From an uncultured Clostridia bacterium (lineage in GTDB: Bacteria > Bacillota > Clostridia > TANB77 > CAG-508): a stretch of DNA of 64,000 nucleotides. The stretch covers positions 1 through 64,000 of the forward strand of contig CAKOTF010000001.1 in assembly GCA_934120045.1 (NCBI GenBank), written 5' to 3'. Below, in pieces: positions 1-8,673 of the stretch. The first letter of the stretch is position 1. Every line of letters begins with the position of its first letter. The notes beneath the pieces were generated by a model, which had not been told where the DNA came from, searched no databases, and saw nothing but the letters and a program-made list of their open reading frames with translations. The position numbers and the translations under genes are program-made.

Positions 1-238
1 TTACTTTTTACTAATTCTTATGTGATAATTTTAATTATTTTTGTCTGTTGCTTGGTACGTTTTCTATATTAACACATAATGTCGTATTTTGTCAACACAT
101 TTTTGAAATTTTTTTTGATTTTTTTATATTTTATTTTTTAAATTGTTTTTTACATTTTTATTGTTATAAAAAGTAAAATAGAAAACCTCATAAAATATAC
201 ATTCACTGTCTATTTTACATTGTTTTCTATTTCATTTA
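1..238. other. AT-rich non-coding stretch downstream of topA
   Basis: I see no gene, tRNA or clear hairpin terminator here. It is very AT-rich sequence between the window edge and the topA stop codon. Confidence 0.6.
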
Positions 239-2221
239 CTATTTGGTTTCTTTTGATGGTTTATTCCAAGATATATAATCACATGATTGTGGGTTGTTTT
301 CACATATATAATACTTTCTTTTATTTTTTGCCTTTCGAACTTGAATAGTTCCACCACATTTTGGACAATGTTCTTCTATTGTTTCAATAATTGGTTTTGT
401 ATTCTTACATTCTGGATACCCAGGACATGCTAAAAATTTTCCAAATCTTCCATATTTATATACCATCATTCTTCCACATTTATCGCAAGGAATATCAGAA
501 ACTTCATCTACTAGTTCTATATGTTCTAGTTCTTTTTCAACTCTTTCTACATTTTCTTCAAAAGGACCATAAAACTCTCCTATCATCTTTTTCCAATCTT
601 CTTTTCCTTCTGCTATATTATCAAATTCATTCTCTACTTTTGCAGTAAACTCAACATTTATTACATCTGCAAAATTTTCACATAATAGTTTATTTACTAT
701 TTTTCCTAATTCTGTTGGTACCAATTGTTTTTGTTCTTTTTCTATATATCTTCTTTCTAATATAGTAGTAATTGTAGGAGAATATGTACTTGGTCTTCCT
801 ATTCCTTTTTCTTCTAATGTTTTTACCAAACTTGCTTCTGTATATCTTGCTGGTGGTTCTGTGAAGCTTTGTTTGGGTTCTATTTTTTCTAATTTTACAA
901 TTTCATCTTGTCTAAGTTCTGGCAACATTCCCGCTTCTTTTTCTTCTTTTCCATCAGTTCCTTCTACATACAATGTCATAAATCCTTTAAATTTTAAATT
1001 TTGTCCATTTGCTTTAAATGTATAATCATTTGCGTTTATTGTTACAGACATTGTATCATATACAGCAGATGCCATTTGACTAGCCATAAACCTATTATAT
1101 ATCAATTTATATAATTTGTATTGCTCCTTTGTTAAAGAATCTTTTATTTTTTCTGGTTCTAGTTCTGCATATGTTGGTCTAATACCCTCATGTGCATCTT
1201 GCGCTTCCTTATTAGTCTTATAATATCTATTTTCATAATAGTTTTCCCCGTATGTTTCAGTAATATATTTTTTTGCAGTTGTTCTTGCTTCTTCTGAAAT
1301 TCTTGTAGAATCTGTTCTCATATATGTTATAAGTCCAACAGTGCCTTTGTCTTGAATTTTTACTCCCTCATACAATCCCTGTGCAACAGACATTGTCTTT
1401 TTTATCGAAAAGCCTATTTTTCTTGATGCCTCCTGTTGCATTGTACTAGTCGTAAATGGTGGGGCAGGTGTTCTTTTCTTTTCACTTTTTTTAACTTCTT
1501 CTATAATATATGTAGCTTTTTTTATTGTAGCTAATATTTCATTAACTTCTTCTTGAGAATGTATTTCCTGTTTTTTGCCTGATTTTCCATAAAATTTTGC
1601 TTCAAATTTTTTATTTGTTTTTTTATCAATAAGTTCTACATAAATATTCCAATATTCTTCTGGAATAAATTTTCCAATTTCTTCTTCTCTATCAACTATA
1701 AGTTTAACTGCAACTGATTGTACTCTTCCTGCAGATAACCCTCTTCTTACTTTTTTCCATAAGACTGGGCTTATTTTATATCCAACTATTCTATCCAATA
1801 CTCTTCTTGCTTGTTGGGCATCTACTAAATTAATATCTATATCTCTTGGTTCTTTTATAGCTTTTTGGACTGCTGTTTTAGTTATTTCATTGAATGTCAC
1901 TCTTGTTACTTTTTTTTCATCTACATTCAATATATTAGATAAATGCCATGCAATTGCTTCTCCTTCACGGTCAGGGTCAGTTGCCAAATATACTTTTTTT
2001 GCATTTTTAGCATCTTTTTTTAATTCTTTTATTAAGTCTCCCTTTCCCCTTATGTTTATATATTCTGGTTCAAAGTTATTTTCTATGTTTATTCCTAATT
2101 TTGATTTTGGTAAGTCGCGAATATGTCCCATTGATGCTACAACTTTTGTATTTCCACCCAAGAACTTTTTTATTGTATTAGCTTTAGCTGGTGATTCTAC
2201 TATTATTAGTTTATCTGTCAT
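239..2221 (-). CDS. topA: DNA topoisomerase I (type IA)
   Basis: The enzyme relaxes negatively supercoiled DNA through a transient tyrosine-DNA bond. The 660-residue protein starts with a Toprim domain (IIVESPAKA at about residue 6; acidic DPDREGEA motif near residue 82). The catalytic tyrosine is in GLITYMRTDS near residue 300. Two C-terminal zinc ribbons follow (CDKC...CPGYPEC and CPKC...C), as is usual in Clostridia. The start is supported by a GGGAGAAAAG ribosome site just upstream. There is no in-frame CGG codon. Chromosomal and intact. Confidence 0.97.
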   Translation of the reverse strand: MTDKLIIVESPAKANTIKKFLGGNTKVVASMGHIRDLPKSKLGINIENNFEPEYINIRGKGDLIKELKKDAKNAKKVYLATDPDREGEAIAWHLSNILNVDEKKVTRVTFNEITKTAVQKAIKEPRDIDINLVDAQQARRVLDRIVGYKISPVLWKKVRRGLSAGRVQSVAVKLIVDREEEIGKFIPEEYWNIYVELIDKKTNKKFEAKFYGKSGKKQEIHSQEEVNEILATIKKATYIIEEVKKSEKKRTPAPPFTTSTMQQEASRKIGFSIKKTMSVAQGLYEGVKIQDKGTVGLITYMRTDSTRISEEARTTAKKYITETYGENYYENRYYKTNKEAQDAHEGIRPTYAELEPEKIKDSLTKEQYKLYKLIYNRFMASQMASAVYDTMSVTINANDYTFKANGQNLKFKGFMTLYVEGTDGKEEKEAGMLPELRQDEIVKLEKIEPKQSFTEPPARYTEASLVKTLEEKGIGRPSTYSPTITTILERRYIEKEQKQLVPTELGKIVNKLLCENFADVINVEFTAKVENEFDNIAEGKEDWKKMIGEFYGPFEENVERVEKELEHIELVDEVSDIPCDKCGRMMVYKYGRFGKFLACPGYPECKNTKPIIETIEEHCPKCGGTIQVRKAKNKRKYYICENNPQSCDYISWNKPSKETK

Positions 2222-2315
2222 ATTCTTTTCTCCCTTCTCTTTTTATTACTTTTGGTATTGTAACTTATTTTTTTTTTTTTGGCAATACCTTTGATTTATT
2301 TTATACATATTTAAA

Positions 2316-2338
2316 ATGGTATAGGAAATCCTATACCA
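2316..2338 (-). terminator. Perfect hairpin at the end of the DUF6514 gene
   Basis: GGTATAGGA, loop AA, then TCCTATACC forms a 9-bp perfect stem overlapping the stop codon of the gene at 2331-2651. Only short T-rich flanks follow, so termination is likely but not certain. Confidence 0.5.
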
Positions 2339-2651
2339 TTGTCAATATATCGTTTTCTTCAAGTTCAATTAAAACATCTTCCAAACCAATCGGAGTTACT
2401 TCTCCCTCTTTTAATTGATTTAAAATTTTATTAATTTCTTTTTCATTAAATGTAACATTTTCTATTTTTCTCTGTTCAACTCCAATTTTTTCTTTATATT
2501 CTGTTTTAATTACTTGTACTCCAAATAATAATCTTTTTCTAGTTGATACTTCATTTGATATTTTATAATATTCTACTTTTATTGGATATTCTATTCCTGC
2601 TTCTCTTAATTTGTCACGATTAATAAATATACTTCCAAAAAAGTTCTTCAC
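2331..2651 (-). CDS. DUF6514-like small protein
   Basis: This 106-residue soluble protein of unknown function has the pattern seen in the clostridial DUF6514 family: a YY-I segment, a central GVQVIKTEY strand and a C-terminal GEVTPIGLEDVLIE motif. No signal peptide or membrane helix is visible. It lies upstream of topA on the same strand with about 110 bp between them. The family assignment is from memory of its consensus and is moderately secure. Confidence 0.6.
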   Translation of the reverse strand: MKNFFGSIFINRDKLREAGIEYPIKVEYYKISNEVSTRKRLLFGVQVIKTEYKEKIGVEQRKIENVTFNEKEINKILNQLKEGEVTPIGLEDVLIELEENDILTMV

Positions 2652-2956
2652 TACTATTCCCCCTTCTTCTTATGTGCACTAAAATATTATCATTTCGAAA
2701 TTATGTTATTTACTATATTACTCTATTTTTGAAAATTCAAGTGACTTTTGTCACTTTTTTTATTTTTTTCTTTTAATAATCGACAAGATTTGGCATAATT
2801 TTCTTTTTTACTATGTTATAATTAATTTACATTACATAATATGAACGTTCATTTCTTTCATTATATATTTTTTATTTCTTATTATATTGGTATTTTATAT
2901 TTTTTCTCATTTACCAATATTTTTGGAAAAAGGTACATTTTTATTGTACCTTTTTA
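2652..2956. other. Intergenic region with a terminator
   Basis: No gene is visible. The region holds the ribosome site of the 106-residue gene (GGGGGAATAG context) and, at its right end, a terminator hairpin at 2929-2957. Confidence 0.5.
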
Positions 2957-2957
2957 T
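2929..2957 (-). terminator. Bidirectional terminator hairpin
   Basis: AAAAAGGTACA and TGTACCTTTTT form a perfect stem with a short T-rich loop next to the stop of the DUF6512 gene. Runs of A and T on both sides mean it could act in either direction. Confidence 0.75.
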
Positions 2958-3493
2958 TAATCTATTTTCATCGGTTTTATTCCAAATGTCCCATATATAG
3001 GATCTTCGAACAGTGGAAGTATAGGAGGATAAATTGTAAAGGTAAGAAAACATAACAATATTATTATTAAAGTTATTATTGATACCGCTTCTAATTTACA
3101 CATTTCTTTTTGTTTTAACATTTTGTATGCTATATATTCACCACCCAAAATCCCTATTATAAATGATGCAATATCTAATAAAAAGAAATTTTTCCCTATA
3201 ATTCCTGTATATGTATAGAAAAATACTACTACAAAAATCAAAGCAAAAACAACTCCAAACATTTGAGTATACCAATAATTACATAATTTTCTTCCTATTT
3301 TAAAATACCCAATTATGGAAATAAAAAACATTGGATAAAATAATAATTTTAAATGTTCCCAAACACTTTCATTTACAGCACTAAATAAGCCTACTATTAC
3401 ATTATAATTAAACCATTCATATGCAAAATGTAATATCGTCCCCAATATTAAGCAAAATATACTAGCGAATATTTGCCATTTTTTTATATTCAT
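2957..3493 (-). CDS. DUF6512 family integral membrane protein
   Basis: The protein has 178 residues and about five hydrophobic helices. An N-terminal IFCLILGTILHFAYEWF segment is followed by NESVWEHLKLLFYP, the characteristic DUF6512 motif with conserved H, E and W. The function of the family is unknown. The gene has a good ribosome site (GGAGGTAAAATATG) and its own terminator, so it is probably a single-gene transcript. Chromosomal. Confidence 0.75.
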   Translation of the reverse strand: MNIKKWQIFASIFCLILGTILHFAYEWFNYNVIVGLFSAVNESVWEHLKLLFYPMFFISIIGYFKIGRKLCNYWYTQMFGVVFALIFVVVFFYTYTGIIGKNFFLLDIASFIIGILGGEYIAYKMLKQKEMCKLEAVSIITLIIILLCFLTFTIYPPILPLFEDPIYGTFGIKPMKID

Positions 3494-3681
3494 ATTTTAC
3501 CTCCATATATTTTTATTAAACATATGCTTTAATTGCTTTTTTTATCACTTAATCTTTTTACCATTAAAAACTATAAAACACCATTTTGTTTTACCATAAC
3601 GTTTCTTGACTTTATATCTATAATAATAAACATGAATTTTAATAAATATTCTTATTTTATTATTTTTCATAGCATTATGAT

Positions 3682-3767
3682 ATATTAGATGTTAATTGGC
3701 ATTCGATGACCTCGACAAATCATCTATTTCTTTTTGAAATAAATAAAAATCCAATTAACACTAATAT
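3682..3767 (+). ncRNA. Candidate structured RNA with a three-way junction
   Basis: A 17-bp closing stem (3682-3699 with 3751-3767, one bulged A) encloses two smaller hairpins: GATGA/TCATC (3705-3724) and ATTTC/GAAAT (3726-3740). A plus-strand terminator-like hairpin follows at 3798-3830. I do not recognise an Rfam family. A TATGAT box sits at 3676-3681, but no good -35 box is visible. Confidence 0.35.
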
Positions 3768-3797
3768 ATTAAGCCTAAATTACACAAATTCAATTCA

Positions 3798-3830
3798 AGA
3801 GCTGCAAATTTATCTGTAGCTTTCTTTTTT
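3798..3830 (+). terminator. Imperfect hairpin followed by a T run
   Basis: AGAGCTGC pairs with GTAGCTTT across a short loop and is followed by CTTTTTTT. It would end a plus-strand transcript from the structured region on its left. Confidence 0.45.
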
Positions 3831-3893
3831 TATGGAATATTTTTATAATATTTGCATATAATATACAAATATAAAATTTATTTTCTTAAAGTA

Positions 3894-3923
3894 TTGACAA
3901 AACATTATTTAGTGTTATATAAT
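3894..3923 (+). promoter_or_regulatory. Consensus promoter of the tRNA-fMet locus
   Basis: TTGACA at 3894-3899 and TATAAT at 3918-3923 are perfect sigma-A boxes with an 18-bp spacer, 16 bp before the first tRNA 5' half. No equally good promoter precedes the intact tRNA at 4167. That tRNA may therefore be transcribed from here, through the broken copy. Confidence 0.8.
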
Positions 3924-3939
3924 TAGTTTGTTGTTACAT

Positions 3940-3977
3940 CGCGGGGTGGAGCAGTTGGCAGCTCGTTGGGCTCATAA
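3940..3977 (+). pseudogene. Truncated 5' half of tRNA-fMet
   Basis: The first 38 nt of the initiator tRNA, up to the anticodon loop (CTCATAA), match the intact copy at 4167 exactly. The sequence then changes to unrelated DNA. The identity starts 4 bp before the tRNA, so 3936-3977 and 4163-4204 are a 42-bp direct repeat. This copy lacks the 3' half and cannot make a tRNA. It marks an earlier recombination event at the same site. Confidence 0.85.
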
Positions 3978-4162
3978 TCCGAGTTCTACGAAAAATGTTA
4001 AAAGTTCTGAAAGTGCGATTATGACTTAAATACATTGAAAATTATATATTTTGCAGTTTTTTGAAATAATCCTTTTAAGTTTATTAAAACTTATTAAAAG
4101 TTATTAAAACTTATTTGATAAAGGGACATTAAAGGGACACAAAAAGCACAATATTTAATTAA
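3978..4162. mobile_element. Remnant of an earlier element in the tRNA site
   Basis: These 185 bp lie between the 42-bp repeats. They hold a run of ten-base TTATTAAAAC/G repeats (about 4079-4110), then AAGGGACATTAAAGGGACA at 4121-4139. Nearly the same repeat pair lies just after the integrase gene at 50476-50496. I infer the integrase-proximal end of a related element that has otherwise been deleted. Confidence 0.5.
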
Positions 4163-4166
4163 ACAT

Positions 4167-4242
4167 CGCGGGGTGGAGCAGTTGGCAGCTCGTTGGGCTC
4201 ATAACCCAAAGGTCGGAGGTTCGAGTCCTCCCCCCGCAACCA
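4167..4242 (+). tRNA. Initiator tRNA-fMet (anticodon CAU)
   Basis: The 76-nt cloverleaf includes the encoded CCA end. The initiator hallmarks are all present: an unpaired C1-A72, a GGG/CCC run in the anticodon stem, and an A11-U24 pair in the D stem. The T stem is GGAGG/CCTCC. The right-hand copy of the 3' half at 50611-50648 has GGTAG/CTATC instead, with both strands changed so that pairing is kept. The element is inserted in this gene and supplies the 3' half seen here. Confidence 0.93.
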
Positions 4243-4267
4243 CTTTGGAAGTTTTTGCCTAAAGGGA

Positions 4268-4279
4268 TGTCCCTTTAAG
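4268..4279. repeat. Candidate integrase arm site, left end
   Basis: TGTCCCTTTAA is the reverse complement of the TTAAAGGGACA repeats beside the integrase gene. Together with 4262-4267 it also forms the small palindrome AAAGGGA-TG-TCCCTTT. Confidence 0.4.
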
Positions 4280-4294
4280 TAATTAAAATATATA

Positions 4295-4326
4295 AGATTT
4301 TACTAGAAATAGTAAAGTCTTTTTTT
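4295..4326 (+). terminator. Terminator of tRNA-fMet
   Basis: GATTTTACTA, loop GAAA, TAGTAAAGTC forms a 10-bp stem followed by seven T. The same terminator is present in the right repeat copy at 50701-50732. Confidence 0.85.
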
Positions 4327-4356
4327 ATTACAAAAATAAATAACGGAGATGATAAA

Positions 4357-4449
4357 ATGTTACACTTTATAATAGGATTATTTTTAGGGGCTAATCTTAG
4401 CCTCTTTTTATATGCCTGTATATTAGCAGGAAAAAAATCAGAAGAATAA
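4357..4449 (+). CDS. 30-residue single-pass membrane peptide
   Basis: A good ribosome site (GGAGATGAT, seven bases upstream) precedes an ATG frame for a 30-residue peptide. It has one hydrophobic helix (HFIIGLFLGANLSLFLYA) and a charged GKKSEE tail. It resembles the tiny DUF3789-type peptides of Firmicute mobile elements, though that assignment is tentative. The right repeat at 50763 carries its first 16 codons, then diverges. This shows that the repeat includes element sequence and not only tRNA. Confidence 0.6.
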   Translation: MLHFIIGLFLGANLSLFLYACILAGKKSEE

Positions 4450-4473
4450 TATTTAAGTGAAAGGAATTAAGTT

Positions 4474-5157
4474 TTGAATGAAAATATTAAAAGCAATTAT
4501 TATGCTGTCATCCCAGCCATTGTTAGATATGATAAAGACTTAACTGATAAGGCAAAACTATTATATGGTGAAATTACTTGTCTATGTAATAAAGAAGGAT
4601 ATTGTTTCGCTACAAATAATTATTTTTCAAACTTGTACAATTGTACTCCTCGAGCAATACAATTTACACTTTCCAAATTACAAGAAAAAGGCTATATAAA
4701 AATAATTGTAGAAAACAATTATCAAAGAAAAATATATTTAACTGATGCCCTAAGGTATGAAAAATTTTTCACACCACCCCATGAAAATAATTTCATAGGA
4801 AGGTACGAAAAAAATTTCACCAATAATAATATAAAATATAATATAGATGATTTATTTATTTTAATTATAAACAATAGCAATAAGATTTCAGAAGAATTTC
4901 TTTCTAATTTAAAAAGACTTGAATTCATATATCCCCCAAAAATTATAGATATAATGGATCAATCTAATTTGTTAAAATTAAAAGAAATTATTTATACTTT
5001 ATTTTTAATTTACAATAGTAGTTTTAAAACTATTATGTATAAATTTGAAAGAGAAAATTTAGTTAATCTATATTTAACTTGCAAAGAACATAATACAGGA
5101 GATTTTTTCAATTATTATAAACAGGCTATTATAAATAAATACATAGATACATCATAA
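4474..5157 (+). CDS. Helix-turn-helix replication or regulatory protein
   Basis: This 227-residue protein starts at a UUG, eight bases after AAAGGA. Residues 10-95 resemble the HTH_36 type found at the start of plasmid and phage replication initiators: YYAVIPAIVRYDKDLTDKAKLLYGEI, then NYFSNLYNCTPRAIQFTLSKLQEKGYI, which looks like the recognition helices. The C-terminal half has no family I know. As the first gene of the transfer cluster it may be an initiator or a transcriptional regulator. Confidence 0.65.
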   Translation: MNENIKSNYYAVIPAIVRYDKDLTDKAKLLYGEITCLCNKEGYCFATNNYFSNLYNCTPRAIQFTLSKLQEKGYIKIIVENNYQRKIYLTDALRYEKFFTPPHENNFIGRYEKNFTNNNIKYNIDDLFILIINNSNKISEEFLSNLKRLEFIYPPKIIDIMDQSNLLKLKEIIYTLFLIYNSSFKTIMYKFERENLVNLYLTCKEHNTGDFFNYYKQAIINKYIDTS

Positions 5158-5171
5158 AGGAGTTTTGAGCA

Positions 5172-5420
5172 ATGATAAATAATTATATAAATAATTTTCA
5201 AAGTATAATATCAACTTTCTTATTTTATGGTTTTAAATATACTTTACTTTTACTTGTGGTTATATTAATATTATCACTTATTTTTCTAATGATTGGTTGT
5301 ATTATAAAGTCACAAACAATAAAATCGAAATTTATAAAAATTGTACCAAGCTTATTACTAAGTCTTATTTTTTTACTTCTTTTGCCTTACATTTTAGTAC
5401 AATTTAAAAATTTATTATAA
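5172..5420 (+). CDS. Small two-helix membrane protein of the transfer cluster
   Basis: The 82-residue protein has two long hydrophobic helices (about residues 20-47 and 59-78) separated by a short basic loop. It follows the HTH gene by 14 bp with ribosome site AAGGAG and lies just before the pilin gene. The position fits a small inner-membrane component of the secretion system. No family is recognised. Confidence 0.6.
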   Translation: MINNYINNFQSIISTFLFYGFKYTLLLLVVILILSLIFLMIGCIIKSQTIKSKFIKIVPSLLLSLIFLLLLPYILVQFKNLL

Positions 5421-5471
5421 ATAGTGCTTTCCTTAATTTGCCTTATCAAAAAGTTAAGGAGATGATGTTTT

Positions 5472-5853
5472 ATGAATGTTACAAAAGGAAAAAAGAAACT
5501 TATTGCAAAATTATCAAGCATTGGAACAACAATTACATTGTTATTAATTCAATGTAATCAATGTTTTGCTGAAAGTATTGGAACAGCTGAAGTGCAAACT
5601 GCAACAGATAATATTAAAAGAGTTATCACAAGTATTGCAATGCCACTAGGCCGGAGTTTTAATTTTTGCAAGTGTAGTTGTTGCAGCATTAAAAATGATT
5701 GCCAACTCAAATAATCCACAAAAACGAGCAGAATCTATTGGAGCTTTAGCTTGGATATGTGGTGGTGGTGTAATTTTAGGTGCTTCACTTATTATTGCTG
5801 GAATTATTATTAATGTGGCTACAAACAATAGTGGCACATTGCTTGGAAGTTAG
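5472..5853 (+). CDS. VirB2/TrbC-like (Maff2-type) pilin, CGG +1 shift site
   Basis: This is the likely major subunit of the conjugation channel. A signal peptide ends near CFAES (residue 34). Two hydrophobic helices follow (SVVVAALKMIANS and GGGVILGASLIIAGIIIN), a typical TrbC/VirB2 layout. The frame is broken at 5651/5652, where CTA GGC C GGA GTT carries an extra C. Removing it joins MPLG to GVLIF and gives a 126-residue protein ending at 5853. This is one of eleven identical-style sites in the element. Confidence 0.75.
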
Positions 5854-5863
5854 GTGATTTACA

Positions 5864-6154
5864 GTGAGAGTGTTTAAAATTCCATTTGATATTAAAAGAG
5901 AAGAAAAAATATTTGGTGGATATTTGAGCCTAAGACAAGTTTTATATTTAATGCTTGCTACAGCAAGTTTGGGAATCCTCGCTACCCCACTAAATATTAT
6001 TATAAAAATATTTATTATCACTATAATTGCTACATTCTTTCTACTTTGTGCTTTTCTAAAAATAAATGAGCAAAATTTTGATAAGTTATTTTTATATGCT
6101 ACAAAATACATTGTTCGTAGAAAAAAATTCAAATATGAGAGGTGCTTGAAATGA
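5864..6154 (+). CDS. PrgI family conjugation membrane protein
   Basis: The 96-residue protein starts at GTG and has the PrgI pattern: FKIPFDIKREEKIFGGYLSLRQVLYL, then two adjacent membrane helices and a basic tail. PrgI/TcpE-like proteins sit beside VirB4 in Gram-positive type IV secretion systems and are thought to anchor it at the membrane. Its end overlaps the start of the next gene by 4 bp. Confidence 0.85.
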   Translation: MRVFKIPFDIKREEKIFGGYLSLRQVLYLMLATASLGILATPLNIIIKIFIITIIATFFLLCAFLKINEQNFDKLFLYATKYIVRRKKFKYERCLK

Positions 6155-6879
6155 TAATAATGTTTATTTTTCTTGGATTAACTATTGTGTTTATCATTGG
6201 TACAGCTATTTATTTAAACAAAAGCAAAAAGCAAAACGGATTTACACAAAATATTGATAAAAAAGAAAATCAAGGCAAAAAAGTAGACAAAAAGAAATTA
6301 GAAAATATTTTTAATTTTAAAATAAAAGATAATATGATTTGCATTGGTAACAGATATTCAAATATTATTAGACTTGGCAACATTGATTATAATATGCTTT
6401 CTGTTTCTGAACAGGATTCTATTGAAAATATTTTAATACAAACATCACTTTCAATAGATTATCCAGTTCAATTTTTTAGCACAACTGAATACATAGACAC
6501 AAGCAAAGTTATTCAACTTATGAAAAAGAATAAAAATACAAATGAAAAAATTGAAGAATATAAAAATTATTTGATAGATTACTTACAAAATTTAATGGAA
6601 AATAGGACCATTTCTGTTGTTAGAAGTTATGCAATTATTAGTTATGATGGAACTTCACAAGATGCAATACAGGAATTAAACAGAAAATCATTATCTTTTA
6701 CAAGTAGTTTATTAAGAGCAAAAATAGTATGCGAAATTCTTACTGAAGATGAAATTTATAATTTAATTTATAAAGAATTAAATAAAAATTCAACCATCAA
6801 TATTAGTAATTTACAAGGAGGTGGAAAAAACTTATATGTTGGTAAAAAACAAAAAGCAAAAAGAAATAAACATATTTGA
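6151..6879 (+). CDS. Membrane-anchored transfer protein, function unknown
   Basis: I place the start at ATG 6151, after the ribosome site GAGGTG. The 242-residue protein has one N-terminal helix (MFIFLGLTIVFIIGTAIYL), a lysine-rich linker and a soluble domain. Its position between PrgI and VirB4 and its overlap with the virB4 start suggest a partner of the VirB4 ATPase. The domain from about residue 50 (NIFNFKIKDNMICIGNRYSNIIRLG) resembles the N-terminal domain often found at the front of VirB4/TraC proteins. Confidence 0.65.
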   Translation: MIIMFIFLGLTIVFIIGTAIYLNKSKKQNGFTQNIDKKENQGKKVDKKKLENIFNFKIKDNMICIGNRYSNIIRLGNIDYNMLSVSEQDSIENILIQTSLSIDYPVQFFSTTEYIDTSKVIQLMKKNKNTNEKIEEYKNYLIDYLQNLMENRTISVVRSYAIISYDGTSQDAIQELNRKSLSFTSSLLRAKIVCEILTEDEIYNLIYKELNKNSTINISNLQGGGKNLYVGKKQKAKRNKHI

Positions 6880-8655
6880 AAATGTACCTAAAATCTCTGA
6901 TTTACTTATTCCAGATGAACTACAAGAAAAAGTAGATTATTTAAAACTTGGCTATAATAAATTTACGAGAATATTTGTAATGACAATTTATCCTGAACAA
7001 ACTTGGGTTAGTTGGCTGGATGATTTGTTTGCTATTGGAAATATCAATATTTCTGTAAAAATAGAGCCTTCTATAAATGGAAATGTTATAAATCAATTAA
7101 CAAAGAAATTAGTACAAGCACAAAGTGAGTATGCAACCTATTCAAGGCAAGGTAATATATTGCATTTGCCAGAATTAGAAAAACAAATTGGAGATTTAGA
7201 AGATCTGCGAATGCTAATACAAACTAATCAAGATAAATTATTTTATGCAACAATTTTTATATCTCTAAATGCTGAAAGTTTAAAAGAATTAAATGAGAAA
7301 ACAAAAATATTAGAAAGTGAACTAAATAAAAAAACAGCAATGATAAGGACTTTAACTTTTAGACAGTTAGAAGGCTATAAAACAATTCTTCCAACTAATG
7401 AATATCCAATTTCAAATTATGAAAGAAATATGGTTGCTGGTCGGTGTTGCAACATTGATACCGATTTCAACTCCTAATCTATCACATGATAAAGGTATAT
7501 TTGTAGGAAGAAATATTTATACAAATGCACCTGTTTATATTGATACTTTTTGCGGTCCTCCTACGCTTCCTAATCCACACGTATTTATTTGTGGTACAAG
7601 TGGTGGCGGAAAAAGTGTAGCTTTAAAAACATTAACTGCTAGAAATATTGCTACTACTGGATGCGGAGCATTCTTTATTGATGTTGAGCGGTGAGTATTC
7701 AAACCTTACTAAAATGCTTGGTGGAAAGGTAATAAAAATTGAACAAGGAAAACCTGCAGGAATAAATCCATTTGAACTAGAAGCAGATTACAAAGGTAAA
7801 GAAAAATTTTTAAATATACTTGATAAAGTAGCAGAAATTAGAGCCTTAATTGCAACAATATGCAGAAATTATGGTCGAACACTTACAGGAACAGAAAATA
7901 CTGAAATTGAAATAATAGTAAATCAATTATATAGTGAAAAAGGTATTACAAGTGATGTAAATTCGCTTTATGAGAAAAAAGGTGGAAAACTTGATAATGG
8001 TAAATATGTAGTAGGTAAAATAGAAAAGAAAATGCCTACACTTACAGATTTTCATAATAAATTAGTACAGCGTGGTAAATGTAAAGAATTAGCAGATATT
8101 TTAATACCATTTCTAAAGGGCAATTCATTAGGAATATTTGATTGTGAAAGTAAAATTACATCTTCTGAAGATATTATTTGCTTTGATATGAGTGAGATTA
8201 AAGATGAATTTACAAAATTATATTCTTCTTTTGTTATCTTAACTTGGGTATGGCAAAAATATGTACTAAAAAATAGAGAAAAGAAAAAAATCATAGTTTG
8301 CGATGAAGCTTGGTTATTTTTAAAATATCAAGAATCCGCAGACTTCCTTGTGAATGTTGCTCGCCGCCGGTCGCAAGTATAATGTTCCATTATTCATTCG
8401 GTAGCCAATTTATTGATGAATTTTTAAGTTCTGAAGAACGGAAAAACCATTATAAATATATGTTCAACAAGATATTTATTTAAGCAAAGTCCTGGATCAG
8501 TCGATGAAGTTGTAGATTTTTTCAATTTATCTGAAGGCACTAAAAATTTTCTGACTGCTGCTACTCCTGGGCAATGCGTAATAAGTCTTAACAATACAGT
8601 TACAGCAATAAAATTTGTTATAACAAAATACGAAGAAACCTTTGTATTTACTTAA
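6836..8655 (+). CDS. VirB4/TraC-type ATPase of the conjugation channel, five CGG +1 shift sites
   Basis: The motor ATPase of type IV secretion. Walker A is GTSGGGKS at about 7598-7620 and Walker B is IIVCDEAW near 8300. The C-terminal ARRGRKYNVPLF and SRYLF-like region is typical of the family. Joining the frames needs removal of one C at 7442, 7689, 8368, 8399 and 8439. Each lies directly before GGT or GGA, and each repair restores an expected glycine (for example DVE-GEYS, ARR-GRKY, EE-GKT). No other indel is needed over 600 codons. I prefer ATG 6836 to the upstream GTG because of ribosome-site spacing. Confidence 0.88.
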
Positions 8656-8673
8656 AACTGGAGGTGAGAAAAA

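Larger units (their letters stand above)
3494..3893. other. Intergenic region left of the tRNA site
   Basis: No protein gene is visible. It holds a structured RNA candidate at 3682-3767 and a terminator-like hairpin at 3798-3830 on the plus strand. Confidence 0.4.
4195..4409. repeat. attL: 215-bp direct repeat, left copy
   Basis: It begins at GGGCTCATAACCC in the anticodon stem-loop and continues through the tRNA 3' end, a terminator and the start of a small reading frame. It matches 50601-50815 without gaps. Only six bases differ: five in the T stem (4217, 4218, 4228-4230) and one at 4345. Confidence 0.9.

Noticed and set aside
391..2418. Open frames on the plus strand opposite topA
   Set aside because: They are antisense shadows of an intact topA gene, without ribosome sites or domain features.
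3940..3977. First tRNA-like segment as a functional tRNA
   Set aside because: It lacks the T arm and 3' acceptor strand; the sequence diverges after the anticodon loop.
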